DNA from: Chitinophaga sp.
GTDB taxonomy: Bacteria; Bacteroidota; Bacteroidia; Chitinophagales; Chitinophagaceae
Direction: 5' to 3'
Assembly: GCF_017745275.1 (NCBI RefSeq)
Contig: NZ_JAGHZS010000007.1
Coordinates: forward strand, 829,216 to 893,215
DNA length: 64,000 bases
Both the position numbers and the translations under genes were made by a program. The notes beneath the pieces were generated by a model that had not been told where the DNA came from, ran no database searches, and saw only the letters and a program-made list of their open reading frames with translations. This document shows, one piece after another, positions 27,443 to 37,637 of the stretch. Within the stretch, counting starts at the first letter, position 1, and every line of letters begins with the position of its first letter.

Positions 27443-29797
27443 ATGTTCAAAAGCTATTGGAGAAACGGATGGAAAAATCTCCTGAAAAATAAACTATCCG
27501 CTTTAATTAATATCGGAGGCCTTTCTATTGGCCTGGCCACTGGTATTCTTATCCTGCTTTGGATCAATGATGAATTCAGCTTCGATGCCTTTCATCAGAA
27601 CAGCGCCCATCTTTTCCGGATCATGGAAAACCGCCGCCAGGAAGGTTCCTGGCAAACCAGTACGGTTACCCAGGGTCCATTGATGAAAAAACTGGTGCAG
27701 GATCTGCCGGAAATAAAATATGCGTCCCGCATTGCTTACGGAGGTCAGGGCCTGATGGTGGCAGGCAACAAAAGCCTCTACCAGGAAAGTGTGTACACCG
27801 ATCCTGCTTACTTTAAGATGTTTACTTTTCCGGCAGTGAATGGGGATCCGGTGACGGCCCTGCAGGAACCGGGCAACATTGTACTCACGGAAAGCGCCGC
27901 CACCAGGATATTTGGCAACGCCGATGCCATGGGCAAAATTTTGAAATATAACAACATATACGACCTGAAGGTGGCGGCCATCGTTCGGGACGTACCTCCT
28001 AACAGCAGCACCAAATTCGATGTTGTACTCCCCTTCCGCCTGTATGAAAAAGAGAACGCTGACTGGATAGAAAAGTGGGATAATTACCGGTTGACCACCT
28101 GGGTACAACTGCAGCCAGGCGCCAACCTGGACGGTTTTAATGAAAAGTTGAAAACCGTCTCCAAACAAACGGTGGTCCCTGGTGATGGAGAGCGCGCTTT
28201 ATTTGCCTATCCTTTTTCGGCGTTACGCATGCACGGCGAGTTCAGAAACGGGCAGCCCAGCGGTGGCCGCATACAGCTAATGATGTTACTGGGGACCATT
28301 GGAGGGTTTATTTTATTAATTGCCTGTATCAATTTCATGAACCTGTCCACCGCACGCTCCGAACGCCGTGCCCGCGAAGTAGGCGTGCGCAAAGCATTGG
28401 GCGCATCCAGGACCACCATCATTTTACAGTTCCTCGTGGAAGCCCTGCTGATTACCTTTCTCGCCATGGTCCTCGGGATACTGCTGGCAAAACTGACCAT
28501 CCCCGGATTGAACCGCATATCCGGTAGAAGTATGGCTTTCGGCCTGGGCAACTGGAAAATTTTGCTGAGTATCGTGCTATTAACCTTCCTCACCGGCCTG
28601 GTAGCGGGTAGTTATCCTGCCTTTTTCCTCAGCAGCTTCCAACCGGTAAAAGTATTGAAGGGCCCTACCGTAGCACAACGCGGTGGTGGCGCTTTCCGGA
28701 AAACATTGGTGACCTTCCAGTTTGTGATCTCCATCTTTCTCATCATCACTACCATTGTGCTTTACCGGCAAATCCAGTACGGAGAGAACAGGCCGGTGGG
28801 TTACAACCAGGACCAGTTGATAGAGATACCGGTACGGGGTGATATGAACCAGCAATTTGCATTGATCCGGGATGAGTTTTCCCGCATCCCGGAAATAGAG
28901 CAGGTATCAGCAGGGTCAGATGACCTGCTGAGATTTGGTGGCGCCACCGATGGTATTCAATGGCCCGGCAAAACTGCCGATCAGAATTTCCCGGTAACCC
29001 TCACCTGGGTACAATACAATTGGGTAAAGACCGCCGGGCTACAACTGGCAGCAGGGCGTGATTTCAGCCCGGAATACGGAAGCGATTCTATCGGTTGCCT
29101 GGTCAATGAAGCGGCTGTAAGACGCATGGGATTAAAAGAACCCATCATTGGTACGCTGCTGGGTAAAAATCCTATTATTGGTGTGGTCAAAGATTTCGTG
29201 GCAAACGATCCTTATCAGTCGCCCAACCCAATGGTAGTATTCCTGAATACTGAGGCACTGGGACATTTCTTTGTGCGGCTGCGGAAAACGGCCAACCCGC
29301 AAACAGCGTTGGTAAAAATTGAAGCGGCCATCAAAAAAAGTAATCCTACGGTTCCTTTTGAATTTCATTTTATCAAGGAATCCTATCAGCAGAAATTCAA
29401 CGGCATCCGGTCGTCAGGGCTTATGTTGAACTGGACAGGGGGCTTAGCGATCCTCATTTCCTGCCTGGGATTATTTGGCTTATCCTCTTTCCTGGCAGAG
29501 CGGCGCACCAAAGAAATTGGGGTCCGGAAAATTATGGGCGCCAGTGCCGCACGCATTTGGTTCATGTTGGCAACGGAGTTCCTGAAACCTGTTTTCATCG
29601 CATTCATCATTACCGTACCACTGGCGATACTGGCAATGCAACAGGCGTTAAAACATATCGACTACCGCGTTGAACTGCAATGGTGGATGTTCCTGGCAGC
29701 AGGTGTACTCACTACCCTCGTTGCCCTGGCAACCATTAGTTACCAGGGGCTGAAAGCAGCAGCAGCCAACCCTGTAAAGGCATTACAAACGGAATAA
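27443..29797 (+). CDS. ABC transporter permease, MacB/FtsX family
   Basis: A 784-residue permease of the Bacteroidota duplicated type. Each half consists of a transmembrane helix, a periplasmic MacB core and FtsX-type helices. The FtsX motifs ERRAREVGVRKALGAS (about residue 305-320) and ERRTKEIGVRKIMGAS (about 680-695) mark the two repeats. Such proteins are usually driven by a separate LolD/MacB-type ATPase, which is not adjacent, so the partner is encoded elsewhere. Likely substrates are lipoproteins, peptides or drugs. The stop codon is 7 bp from the convergent receiver protein gene. Confidence 0.92.
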   Translation: MFKSYWRNGWKNLLKNKLSALINIGGLSIGLATGILILLWINDEFSFDAFHQNSAHLFRIMENRRQEGSWQTSTVTQGPLMKKLVQDLPEIKYASRIAYGGQGLMVAGNKSLYQESVYTDPAYFKMFTFPAVNGDPVTALQEPGNIVLTESAATRIFGNADAMGKILKYNNIYDLKVAAIVRDVPPNSSTKFDVVLPFRLYEKENADWIEKWDNYRLTTWVQLQPGANLDGFNEKLKTVSKQTVVPGDGERALFAYPFSALRMHGEFRNGQPSGGRIQLMMLLGTIGGFILLIACINFMNLSTARSERRAREVGVRKALGASRTTIILQFLVEALLITFLAMVLGILLAKLTIPGLNRISGRSMAFGLGNWKILLSIVLLTFLTGLVAGSYPAFFLSSFQPVKVLKGPTVAQRGGGAFRKTLVTFQFVISIFLIITTIVLYRQIQYGENRPVGYNQDQLIEIPVRGDMNQQFALIRDEFSRIPEIEQVSAGSDDLLRFGGATDGIQWPGKTADQNFPVTLTWVQYNWVKTAGLQLAAGRDFSPEYGSDSIGCLVNEAAVRRMGLKEPIIGTLLGKNPIIGVVKDFVANDPYQSPNPMVVFLNTEALGHFFVRLRKTANPQTALVKIEAAIKKSNPTVPFEFHFIKESYQQKFNGIRSSGLMLNWTGGLAILISCLGLFGLSSFLAERRTKEIGVRKIMGASAARIWFMLATEFLKPVFIAFIITVPLAILAMQQALKHIDYRVELQWWMFLAAGVLTTLVALATISYQGLKAAAANPVKALQTE

Positions 29798-29804
29798 TAA
29801 CCGC

Positions 29805-30320
29805 TTAGCGGGTTGAAAGTAAGTGTTTAGGTGTATCGAGAAGCAACTGCGTTTGCAACAGCACATCTTTCATCTTCATCTTAAAGCGGGCAGCCGCAGA
29901 CATTCCATCTGGCAGCAGGGCTTCCTGTAAGTCGCTCTGGAATAGGATACGCAGGTTTTCTTTCAACTGCAACAGTTTTTCCTGCTTCACCAAACCTGCA
30001 GCAAAACCTGCTTCCAGCATAGCCTGCTCCTGTGCTGCATTAAATGACGGGGCATACCAGATCAGGGGCACCTGCTTTAACCGCTTTATTTTTCTCAGTT
30101 CCCGCAGAAATAAAAGGGCTTCATCTGAAGGTTGCAAACTGTCTAAAAAAATGTAATCCGGCGTAAAGCCGGATTGCTTTTTTAGATAATCCAACGCCTT
30201 GCTGGTATTATCCTGGGCAATACAAGCTTTGCTAATCTGTAAAAGGTCCAGTGCAAGATAAAACTGGTTACGCCGGTCGCGATCCGGATCAATTAATAAG
30301 GACGACAATTTCTCTCTCAT
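29805..30320 (-). CDS. Stand-alone response regulator receiver-domain protein
   Basis: A 171-residue protein made of one receiver domain. The acidic pocket is DPD at 11-13, and the presumed phosphoacceptor is Asp60 in DYIFLDSLQPSD, where the usual M-P after the Asp is replaced by L-Q-P. The conserved Lys is in GLVKQEK at about residue 110. A 50-residue helical tail follows with no DNA-binding domain. It lies 141 bp downstream of the large histidine kinase on the same strand, which is the likely phosphodonor. Confidence 0.82.
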   Translation of the reverse strand: MREKLSSLLIDPDRDRRNQFYLALDLLQISKACIAQDNTSKALDYLKKQSGFTPDYIFLDSLQPSDEALLFLRELRKIKRLKQVPLIWYAPSFNAAQEQAMLEAGFAAGLVKQEKLLQLKENLRILFQSDLQEALLPDGMSAAARFKMKMKDVLLQTQLLLDTPKHLLSTR

Positions 30321-30461
30321 CGCAGGGTAATTTTAATGGTAGGATATTGGGTGTTGGTGCAAAATTACGTGAGGAAATGTTCCTGAAAAAATTTGGAATT
30401 TCCACTGAAAACGGCATCTCTAAAAAAACATCAATAATTAGCAAAACAACAACACAGCCAG

Positions 30462-33104
30462 CTATTGTTGAGCGGGCAAAATAACCCTGAACTCCGCACC
30501 TTCTCCCGGTGCTCCATTTGCATAAATATGTCCTTTATGATTCGCTACAATTTTACTGCACAAGGCAAGCCCAATACCCGTTCCTTCAAATTCGGTTCTG
30601 TCATTTAACCGTTGGAATATCTGGAATATTTTCGAAGCATACATCTGATCAAACCCTATTCCATTGTCTTTTACCACGATTACCCAATAGGCCAGGCCCT
30701 GGTCCAGTTCTGGTAAGCGGGCCAGTTCAGCGGCCGATAACGGTTCCGCATATACCTTTATTTGCGGTTGCCTTCCAGGCGATAAGAATTTGAGTGCATT
30801 CCCCAACAGGTTATGGAATAACTGGTTCATCTGCAACGGGCTAACCAACAAACGAGGCAGTTCACCGGTTTCCAGTTGTACATCATGCAAACTAACCGGC
30901 ACTTCAAAATCTATGAGTACGTTCTTTAGTATTTCGTTGAGATCTGTTGCTACAAACGGTTCCTTCACATGTACGAGGCGGGAATAATCCAGCAATTCAT
31001 TGATCAGTTGCGACATCCGTTTGGCACTGGACATCACCTTATCAAGATACATGCAGGAGGTATCAGAAAGAATGTCTTTGTTGACGTTATGCAACATGCC
31101 GGCAAACGTGTGAATTTTACGAAGTGGTTCCTGCAGGTCGTGGCTGGTCACATAGGCAAACTGTTCCAGCTCCTGGTTTGATTTTTCGAGATAGTAATTT
31201 GCATCCTGCAGTTCTTTGGTACGTAATTCTATCTCCGCCTCCAGCTTTAAGTTGAGTTGCATGTACCTGGCCTCGCTTTCCTGCAGGGCGGAAAACAGTT
31301 GTCGCTGTTGTGTAATATCCCTTGCAATTTTAGAGGCTCCTATCACGTTGCCATGCATATCTTTTATGGGAGATATGGTTAAGGAGAAGTCCCTGATCTC
31401 CCCTTCTTTTGTGATGCGTTTGGTTTGAAAGTGGTCTACCCGTTGACCGGATTTCAGGATTTCTATGATTTTAGGTTCTTCATCCAGTTTATCGGGTGGG
31501 ATGATGTTGGTAATGGATTTACCGATCATTTCTGCGGCGCTGTAGCCAAATAACCTTTCTGCTGCCGGGTTCCAGCTTGTGACGATACCGTCCAGGGTTT
31601 TGCTGACGATGGCGTCGTCTGAATTCTCCACGATGGCGGCCAGTTTGGATAAATGTTCATGCGATGTTTTCTCGTGGGTAATATCCACCAGCATATTAAC
31701 GGCTCCTGTGAGTTCGCCGTCTTCATCAAATAAGGGAACGGGATGCGGCGCAACAATCCGGCGGCTGCCGTCCGGTCGTTCTATCACTATGGTACGATTA
31801 TAAACCGGCGTCGCGGTTTTAATGGCCTGTGCCATCGGACAGTCTTCCGGCGCAATAGCGGTGATGCCATCTGGTTGGTAGATCTTCCAGGCGCCGTTCC
31901 ACATATCTACACCCACCACAGGTTCGCGTCCCCAAAGGGCTATCGCTGCTTCATTATACAGGAGAATACGGCCCTGTTTATCGCAGGTATAAACGGCTGC
32001 CGGCAAACATGCTATCACCCGGCGGTAAGCGTCTACGCCGGCTTCCTGGCGCCGTCTTTCCCTGGAAACACGGATATTGGATATAAGACTGGAAAAAAAA
32101 TCCGTGTATTGCTTATACACCACGGTACCGTGCCCGCTGATCACTTTATCTGCGGGCAGGTGCGCTTTCCCAATAGGAATAGTTACCAGGAAGGTGCTGC
32201 CTTCCCCAGGCACACTCGTTATCTGCAGCTCGCCACCATGCCGCATCACCAGCTCGTTGACCAACGCCAATCCTTTATTATCCGCTTCTTTCTGTAACAA
32301 ATTTTCGCGTACGGCAGTCATCAGGTCCGGGCTCAGCCCCATCCCGGTATCGGATACCGATAATTGTATGGTGTTGTTTTGCTGCATCAACCGTACAGCA
32401 ATAGCTCCGCGCAGCGTATACCTGAGCGCGTTAGCCAGCAGGGTGAAGAGGATCTTCTCCCACATATCCCGGTCTACATATACTTCTTTGGTGACTACAT
32501 GAAAATTGGTGACCAGGGTAAGTTTCGCCTGCCGGATTACCTGTTCGAAGTGCGACAGCAATCCATTGGTAAAACTGCTGATATCCGTTTTCACAAAAGC
32601 CATGGGAGCCGGCTGATGCCATACGGAGCCAGTCGCCATAATACCCGCTACTTGCCCGGATTCATCCGGAACAGGGCAGGCATTGAAATTATAATATAGC
32701 CCTTCCCGTTGTACCATCTGTAACAACAAAGTATCTGCAATATTGGATGTTCCTGCCATCAGGCTGTTAAAACGGGGCGCTAACTGATCCCACAAACTAC
32801 TCCAGGCTACCACGGCGGGCAAGCCTAATGGATCCGGGTAATGTGCATCCAGCAATAGCCGGCAGGCATCATTATGTATATGAATAGCATCTTCCCCCCA
32901 CCATAAAAACATGGGCTGCGGTGAAGCCAGCAAAATACGCATGCATGTTTTCAGTGACTGCGGCCATTGTGCTACCGGCCCTAACCTGGAAGTAGTCCAA
33001 TCAAAAGAACGGATCAGTTCACCGGCTTCTCCTCCGCCGGACAGGCAGTCATCCATCCCGCCGACTGGTTCACGGAAAGCCGCCTTTACAGGGGCGTTTA
33101 ACAT
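30462..33104 (-). CDS. PAS sensor histidine kinase with two HATPase domains
   Basis: An 880-residue cytosolic kinase. In order: a PAS-like domain (about 25-165), a first HATPase_c region (about 170-315, N-box Asn225, DTGMG 252-256, G2 KGLALV 277-282), PAS (about 360-475), PAS (about 490-600), coiled coil, HisKA with phosphoacceptor His655 in TSHDLQEPLRKI, and a second HATPase_c (about 755-880, DNGIGF and GTGIGLAL). The first ATPase lacks its own HisKA, having only a helical stretch in front, so it may be regulatory or degenerate. No membrane segment is visible. A receiver protein follows 141 bp downstream. Domain limits are estimated by eye. Confidence 0.88.
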   Translation of the reverse strand: MLNAPVKAAFREPVGGMDDCLSGGGEAGELIRSFDWTTSRLGPVAQWPQSLKTCMRILLASPQPMFLWWGEDAIHIHNDACRLLLDAHYPDPLGLPAVVAWSSLWDQLAPRFNSLMAGTSNIADTLLLQMVQREGLYYNFNACPVPDESGQVAGIMATGSVWHQPAPMAFVKTDISSFTNGLLSHFEQVIRQAKLTLVTNFHVVTKEVYVDRDMWEKILFTLLANALRYTLRGAIAVRLMQQNNTIQLSVSDTGMGLSPDLMTAVRENLLQKEADNKGLALVNELVMRHGGELQITSVPGEGSTFLVTIPIGKAHLPADKVISGHGTVVYKQYTDFFSSLISNIRVSRERRRQEAGVDAYRRVIACLPAAVYTCDKQGRILLYNEAAIALWGREPVVGVDMWNGAWKIYQPDGITAIAPEDCPMAQAIKTATPVYNRTIVIERPDGSRRIVAPHPVPLFDEDGELTGAVNMLVDITHEKTSHEHLSKLAAIVENSDDAIVSKTLDGIVTSWNPAAERLFGYSAAEMIGKSITNIIPPDKLDEEPKIIEILKSGQRVDHFQTKRITKEGEIRDFSLTISPIKDMHGNVIGASKIARDITQQRQLFSALQESEARYMQLNLKLEAEIELRTKELQDANYYLEKSNQELEQFAYVTSHDLQEPLRKIHTFAGMLHNVNKDILSDTSCMYLDKVMSSAKRMSQLINELLDYSRLVHVKEPFVATDLNEILKNVLIDFEVPVSLHDVQLETGELPRLLVSPLQMNQLFHNLLGNALKFLSPGRQPQIKVYAEPLSAAELARLPELDQGLAYWVIVVKDNGIGFDQMYASKIFQIFQRLNDRTEFEGTGIGLALCSKIVANHKGHIYANGAPGEGAEFRVILPAQQ

Positions 33105-33369
33105 TGTACAAAGAATAAAGTCATAAAAGATACACTGGTTGATGGCTGTCAGGCAATTGTTTTAAAATTCCACAATCAGCAAAAAAACTGGGTAAAAAAA
33201 TGCACATCAAATCATACTGTCGTTGTGTTTGATACCGCCGGTTTTATCCGGTTTCTTTCCTGCTGCTAACAGTTTCGGGGTGTTGGACCAGTAATCCTCA
33301 GCAACCAATATGGTCCAGCCGCTCCCGCTTTACCATATAGTTGCAATAATCGTGTCAGTCCCGGATACG

Positions 33370-33849
33370 TTATTTATCCGGAAATTTAATCTGCTCGTAG
33401 GCCGGGGCAGCTTCTATGTATCCCAATGGAGTAAACTGTTTACCTTCCTGTTCGTTATAGGCAATGAAGAAATGTTCTATTTCCCGGATCGTTTGAGACG
33501 ACACCGCATCCACCCCCTTAAAGGCTTTGGATACAACCGGCACCGCAATGTAGCGGTCGTTTCTCACCACTGTTCCATCCCTTTCACGCTGTTCTGCCTT
33601 AATCGCCCCTAACAGGCGACACTTGATCAGGCAACCGGGAAAACTTTTAAATTCTGAAATCACCATGACATCTAACGGGTCTCCATCTGCGCCCCTGGTT
33701 CCCAGGATAAATCCAAAGTCATAAGGGAAAACCATCCCGGCGGGCAATATTTTGTTGAGTACAAAAAAACGGGATGCCGGATCAAAATCATATTTTTCAC
33801 TACTCCCCTTCGGGGTTTCAATGACAACAGGTAACTCTTTAATGATCAT
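33370..33849 (-). CDS. ppa: Inorganic pyrophosphatase, family I
   Basis: Hydrolyses pyrophosphate to phosphate. The family signature DGDPLD is at residues 55-60 of a 159-residue protein, with three metal-binding Asp (55, 57, 60). ETPKGSSEKYDFD near the start and VRNDRYIAV in the middle are also typical. The frame extends upstream to 33960 with a Cys- and Leu-rich stretch that overlaps the region before the divergent small gene; I chose the ATG at 33849 because similarity begins there. An exported version with that extension cannot be excluded. Confidence 0.88.
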   Translation of the reverse strand: MIIKELPVVIETPKGSSEKYDFDPASRFFVLNKILPAGMVFPYDFGFILGTRGADGDPLDVMVISEFKSFPGCLIKCRLLGAIKAEQRERDGTVVRNDRYIAVPVVSKAFKGVDAVSSQTIREIEHFFIAYNEQEGKQFTPLGYIEAAPAYEQIKFPDK

Positions 33850-33980
33850 ACGCACATTTTGTTGGTCAATAATAGGATAAAGAGGACTCGACTGCGAAGA
33901 AACAAAAAAACCATCAACCAACAGACATATAATACACAGGAGGGCACAATGATTGTACAAAAAATTACAAACTGATTATC

Positions 33981-34205
33981 ATGAGCGACTTCCATATACA
34001 ACTGCAAGGCCACGATATTGGCGTTACCCGCCAGGAAGAGAATATTTTTATTGTCCGCCTCCCGGAGAAAACTATTCACTTGCGCAGAAAGCAGGACAAC
34101 GAAGGTGCCAGTCACTGGTTCGAAGAAGGAAAGGATAATGAAACGCCGCAAACCGAAGCCATAGGCACGGCCATTACAACCTGGCTGGCGCAGCACAGCG
34201 AATAA
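33981..34205 (+). CDS. Hypothetical protein of 74 residues
   Basis: Unrecognised small soluble protein with alternating polar and hydrophobic residues, predicted as a beta-strand core (FHIQLQGHDIGVTRQEENIF) and a C-terminal helix (IGTAITTWLAQHSE). It is divergent from the pyrophosphatase gene and has its own ATG soon after a short AT-rich leader. Composition and codon use look like neighbouring real genes, so it is probably expressed. No function can be given. Confidence 0.6.
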   Translation: MSDFHIQLQGHDIGVTRQEENIFIVRLPEKTIHLRRKQDNEGASHWFEEGKDNETPQTEAIGTAITTWLAQHSE

Positions 34206-34292
34206 AAAATCAAACGGGCAAAATACGGGACTAACGGTAAAGGCAATACGTAGTGCAGGACAACAGGCAGCATCTACAGATGTTGTCCCCCC

Positions 34293-35426
34293 TTACTTAT
34301 TTCCTTTATTATAAAAAATGAATAACCCATCTTTTCCCGCTACGATCACATCTTTCCGGCCAGACCCGGTAAGATCATGTACATCAAAGTACAGCCCCAC
34401 TCCTTTCTCTCCATAGCTGATCACCTGTTTTGTAAATGATTCGCCGTTCCATTTAAAATAATAAATACCACAGGGATCGGCCGAACCCGGGTCATGGTCA
34501 TTATGCGCGCGATACCGCTTCCCGGTCACCAGTTCTTCCTGTCCATCTCCATCTATATCCGTCCATAACATAGTATGGTATTGAGAATTGTTGGGGTCAA
34601 CAGCATGTTTGATCCAATGGCGTTGATGGGTACCGGGATCCTGGCGCTGCTCATACCAATCCAGGCCGTAATCGTGACCCTGGCCAGCAATTAAATCGGC
34701 CAGCCCGTCTTTGTTGACGTCTGTAACAATCACGGGGACACTGGCCGTGCCCAGGTTAAAGTCGGGGTGAAATGTCCAGGAAGCTGCGAAAGGCGCTGCC
34801 GGGGCTTCTACCCAGCCTTCGGGCAAAATGATGTCAATACGGCCATCGCCGTTGATATCGCCGAAGCCCAGGCCATGGCCGGACTTACGGTCCAGTATTT
34901 TATGGGCCGTAAACCCATGAACAGCTTTGTTGTAGCGGTAAATAGTCAGCGGATCATTGGGCGTATTGGGAATAATTTCCGGGATGCCGTCTCCATCTAT
35001 ATCACAGGATCGCGTGGTTTCTATGTTTCCGGGTGTAGCAATCAGGTGCGCTTTCCATTCACTGTCGTTTCCCGGGTTTTCTATCCATGATAAAGTTTTA
35101 CCAAACCAGCCCCCGGTAATGAAATCCAGGCGGCCATCACCATTTACATCAAAAGGGATGGTGGAGAAATCGTCCCAGTATTCGCCAAATTGCTTCACGG
35201 GGCCGATGTAGTGACGCTTAAAATAAGCGGGCCCCTCATACCAGAAGGCACCGGATACCAGGTCGGGTATATGGTCGTTGTTCACATCAAACACGGCCAC
35301 CGACTCATAACTTTCTGCTGCCACCACCTTTTTTTCAAATGACAGCGTAGGGATGACGCGTTGCTGTGCAGGAAGACTATTGGCTAACAGCAAGCCGGCG
35401 ATAGTGGGTATCAGTTGTTTTTTCAT
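34293..35426 (-). CDS. Secreted FG-GAP/VCBS repeat protein
   Basis: A 377-residue exported protein with a signal peptide (MKKQLIPTIAGLLLANSLPA). At least five repeats of the FG-GAP/VCBS type are visible, each with a Ca-binding loop such as DVNNDHIPDLVSG, DVNGDGRLDFITG, DIDGDGIPEIIP, DINGDGRIDIILP, DVNKDGLADLIAG and DIDGDGQEELVTG. They would form a beta-propeller. There are no catalytic motifs. Likely extracellular binding protein. It lies alone between a convergent small gene and the LytTR regulator. Confidence 0.85.
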   Translation of the reverse strand: MKKQLIPTIAGLLLANSLPAQQRVIPTLSFEKKVVAAESYESVAVFDVNNDHIPDLVSGAFWYEGPAYFKRHYIGPVKQFGEYWDDFSTIPFDVNGDGRLDFITGGWFGKTLSWIENPGNDSEWKAHLIATPGNIETTRSCDIDGDGIPEIIPNTPNDPLTIYRYNKAVHGFTAHKILDRKSGHGLGFGDINGDGRIDIILPEGWVEAPAAPFAASWTFHPDFNLGTASVPVIVTDVNKDGLADLIAGQGHDYGLDWYEQRQDPGTHQRHWIKHAVDPNNSQYHTMLWTDIDGDGQEELVTGKRYRAHNDHDPGSADPCGIYYFKWNGESFTKQVISYGEKGVGLYFDVHDLTGSGRKDVIVAGKDGLFIFYNKGNK

Positions 35427-35516
35427 GTCAGCGTGGAATCAGTTATCTCCAACAAGATAATGAACCCCGGGAATAAACTATCCTGTAGTATCCTGTATTA
35501 TTCCGCAATAGCGGGG

Positions 35517-36269
35517 TTACTTACCCAGCCACCGCTTAAAATCTGCTGCTCTTAAACGGCTAATAATAATATCTTCGTAAGCCATGGGCTGTACCTGCAA
35601 TTTTATTTTCCCATCAAACCATGCAAATACCTGGTCGATGGCCGGATGATGAATAATAAACTGCCGGTTCACGCGAAAGAAACAGGCAGGGTCCAGTTGC
35701 ATTTCCAGCTCATCCAGGTTATTATCTATCAGGTAATCATGGCCGGTAAAGGTTTTCAGGTAATGCTGCCGCTCACGGGTATAAATAAACGCCACTTCAC
35801 CCACATTCACAGAATAGAGACGTGAGCCGGCGGCCACCAGGAAACGGGACTTGTATTCTTTCCGGCGCAGTGCCTGCACAATCACCGACATATCAATTTC
35901 TCCGCCTGCTAACGAATAATATTGCCGGAACTTGCCCAGCGCTACCGACAAATCCGCCTTCTTCAATGGCTTCAGGAGATAGTCGATACTATTGTATTTA
36001 AAGGCACGGACCGCATACTCATCAAATGCCGTTATGAATATGATATGGGCATTTACCGGTACTTCTTCAAACACATCGAAACTCTTTCCATCACCTAGTT
36101 CAATGTCGAGGAAAATCACATCCGGGCCCGGGTTCTCACGTAACCAGGCCACGGATTTTTCTACCGTATCCAATACTGCCATCACATTAATGTCTTCGTT
36201 TTCTTTAGACAACATCCTGATGAGGCGATCTGCCGCCAAAGATTCGTCTTCAATAATCAACGCATTCAT
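35517..36269 (-). CDS. LytTR-family response regulator
   Basis: A 250-residue regulator with a receiver domain (phosphoacceptor Asp55 in DVIFLDIEL) and a C-terminal LytTR DNA-binding domain (about 145-245, with FIYTRERQHYLKTFTG and the conserved FFRVNRQFIIH). Acts as a transcription factor on paired direct-repeat sites. It is 58 bp downstream of the cognate LytS-type kinase on the same strand, so the two form an operon. Targets are not apparent in the window. Confidence 0.92.
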   Translation of the reverse strand: MNALIIEDESLAADRLIRMLSKENEDINVMAVLDTVEKSVAWLRENPGPDVIFLDIELGDGKSFDVFEEVPVNAHIIFITAFDEYAVRAFKYNSIDYLLKPLKKADLSVALGKFRQYYSLAGGEIDMSVIVQALRRKEYKSRFLVAAGSRLYSVNVGEVAFIYTRERQHYLKTFTGHDYLIDNNLDELEMQLDPACFFRVNRQFIIHHPAIDQVFAWFDGKIKLQVQPMAYEDIIISRLRAADFKRWLGK

Positions 36270-36327
36270 GTTCGCAATAATTAGTAAAAGATTAGGGTTT
36301 ATAGATCAACCGAAATATAAAAGGTGG

Positions 36328-37353
36328 CTAATTGTGATAGATATTCGTCTGTATCAGCGGAATAACCACCGTAAAAAAGCCATCTGCTGCCGTAATCCGG
36401 AGCGCTTGTTCTTTTTTCAACAACCGGTAACGTGTCCGGAGATTTTGCAATCCTGTTTTATCAGATGGCTCCTGCCTGACCTTTGGTTGTAAATTATTCT
36501 GAATATGCAGGTTATCGTCATCGTCTGAAAAAATGGTAATCGTCAACGGTTTATCCCTGGACACCACATTATGTTTCACCGCATTTTCCATGAGTAGCTG
36601 TAATACAAATGGTGGCAACAGGTACTGTTCCTTGCAGGGCGCCACTTCAATCTGTACTATCAGCGATTCCTCAAAGCGGGTACGGAGCATCAGCACATAA
36701 GATTCCAGGAAAATACGCTCTTCCCGGAAAGTGGTGAGTTCGCGGCTATTTTTTTTCAGGAGATACCGGTACACGGCTGCCATCTCTTCTACAAATGATT
36801 CCGCCTTTACAGGATCATTTACAATTAAAGCACTGAGCGTATTTAAGCTGTTAAACAGGAAATGAGGCTTTACCTGGTCTTTCAAAAACTGGTACTGGCT
36901 ATCAAGATTACTTTTTTTGAGTCGCTGTGATTCCATAAATAACTGCTTCCATTGCGCCATATAATACAATGCCTCGTAGCCGCCTACCACCAGCAGGCTA
37001 CAGAGAATAGTCAACCCTGCAATGAATGCATAATCGCCCATTGTCACCTGCTTATAAAAGCCAATCCATCTGCCAAAAAGCTGGTTAGCCAATGCCAGCA
37101 TACCTAATAGCGGTGTTCCTATGACGATGATTAACCGTACCCGTTTTACCATATTGCGGTTACCCGGCCATTTGCGGCGGGAAAACAACACCAGGAAACG
37201 GCCTGCCTCGCCGGAGGCCACGGCATAAAATAGGGATATCAACACACCATTCACTGCAGAATCCCTATCGTGAATCAGCATGCTATAGAAAAAAAGCAAG
37301 AGGAACAGGAAAAGAAAAAGCGGGGCATACCCTCTTATTTTTCGCTCGTACAT
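36328..37353 (-). CDS. LytS-type sensor histidine kinase
   Basis: A 341-residue inner-membrane kinase. Four to five hydrophobic helices fill the first 130 residues, followed by a His_kinase domain with phosphoacceptor His164 in KPHFLFNSLNTLSALI and an HATPase_c domain with ENAVKHN as N-box. The G1 region is degenerate (the DxGxG motif is not clear, only SDDDDNLHIQNN), a common property of this family. Operon partner of the LytTR regulator. A palindromic repeat lies upstream at 37457-37606. Confidence 0.9.
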   Translation of the reverse strand: MYERKIRGYAPLFLFLFLLLFFYSMLIHDRDSAVNGVLISLFYAVASGEAGRFLVLFSRRKWPGNRNMVKRVRLIIVIGTPLLGMLALANQLFGRWIGFYKQVTMGDYAFIAGLTILCSLLVVGGYEALYYMAQWKQLFMESQRLKKSNLDSQYQFLKDQVKPHFLFNSLNTLSALIVNDPVKAESFVEEMAAVYRYLLKKNSRELTTFREERIFLESYVLMLRTRFEESLIVQIEVAPCKEQYLLPPFVLQLLMENAVKHNVVSRDKPLTITIFSDDDDNLHIQNNLQPKVRQEPSDKTGLQNLRTRYRLLKKEQALRITAADGFFTVVIPLIQTNIYHN

Positions 37354-37456
37354 TTTTCGGGATTATGAAAACTAAGGTAGGTAAATTGATAGACAGGAAA
37401 ATCCGTAGTACTACTGACTTCCGTTTGTCGGTATTTTGGGAGGGGCATACAAAAAT

Positions 37457-37606
37457 GTAAAAGCAGAAAGCAGAAAGCAGAAAGCAGAAAGCAAAAAGCA
37501 AAAAGCTATTGTAGCGAGTGACAAGAGCGAATAGGTAATTAAATACTCGCTTCTGTCACTCGCTACAATAGCTTTTTGCTTTTTGCTTTCTGCTTTCTGC
37601 TTTTAC
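37457..37606. repeat. Heptamer-armed palindrome, AGCAGAA type (copy 1)
   Basis: A near-perfect 150-nt palindrome. The left arm has four AGCAGAA units and two AGCAAAA units, then AGCTATTGTAGCGAGTGACA. The right arm, read on the other strand, has only two plus two of the same heptamers before the same core. The short loop contains TAGGTAATTAAATA. The core recurs in the element at 58808-58923. It lies upstream of the LytS gene and downstream of an SDR gene. Confidence 0.9.
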
Positions 37607-37637
37607 GTATTTGTATGAGCCGTACTTTCTGCTCGAA

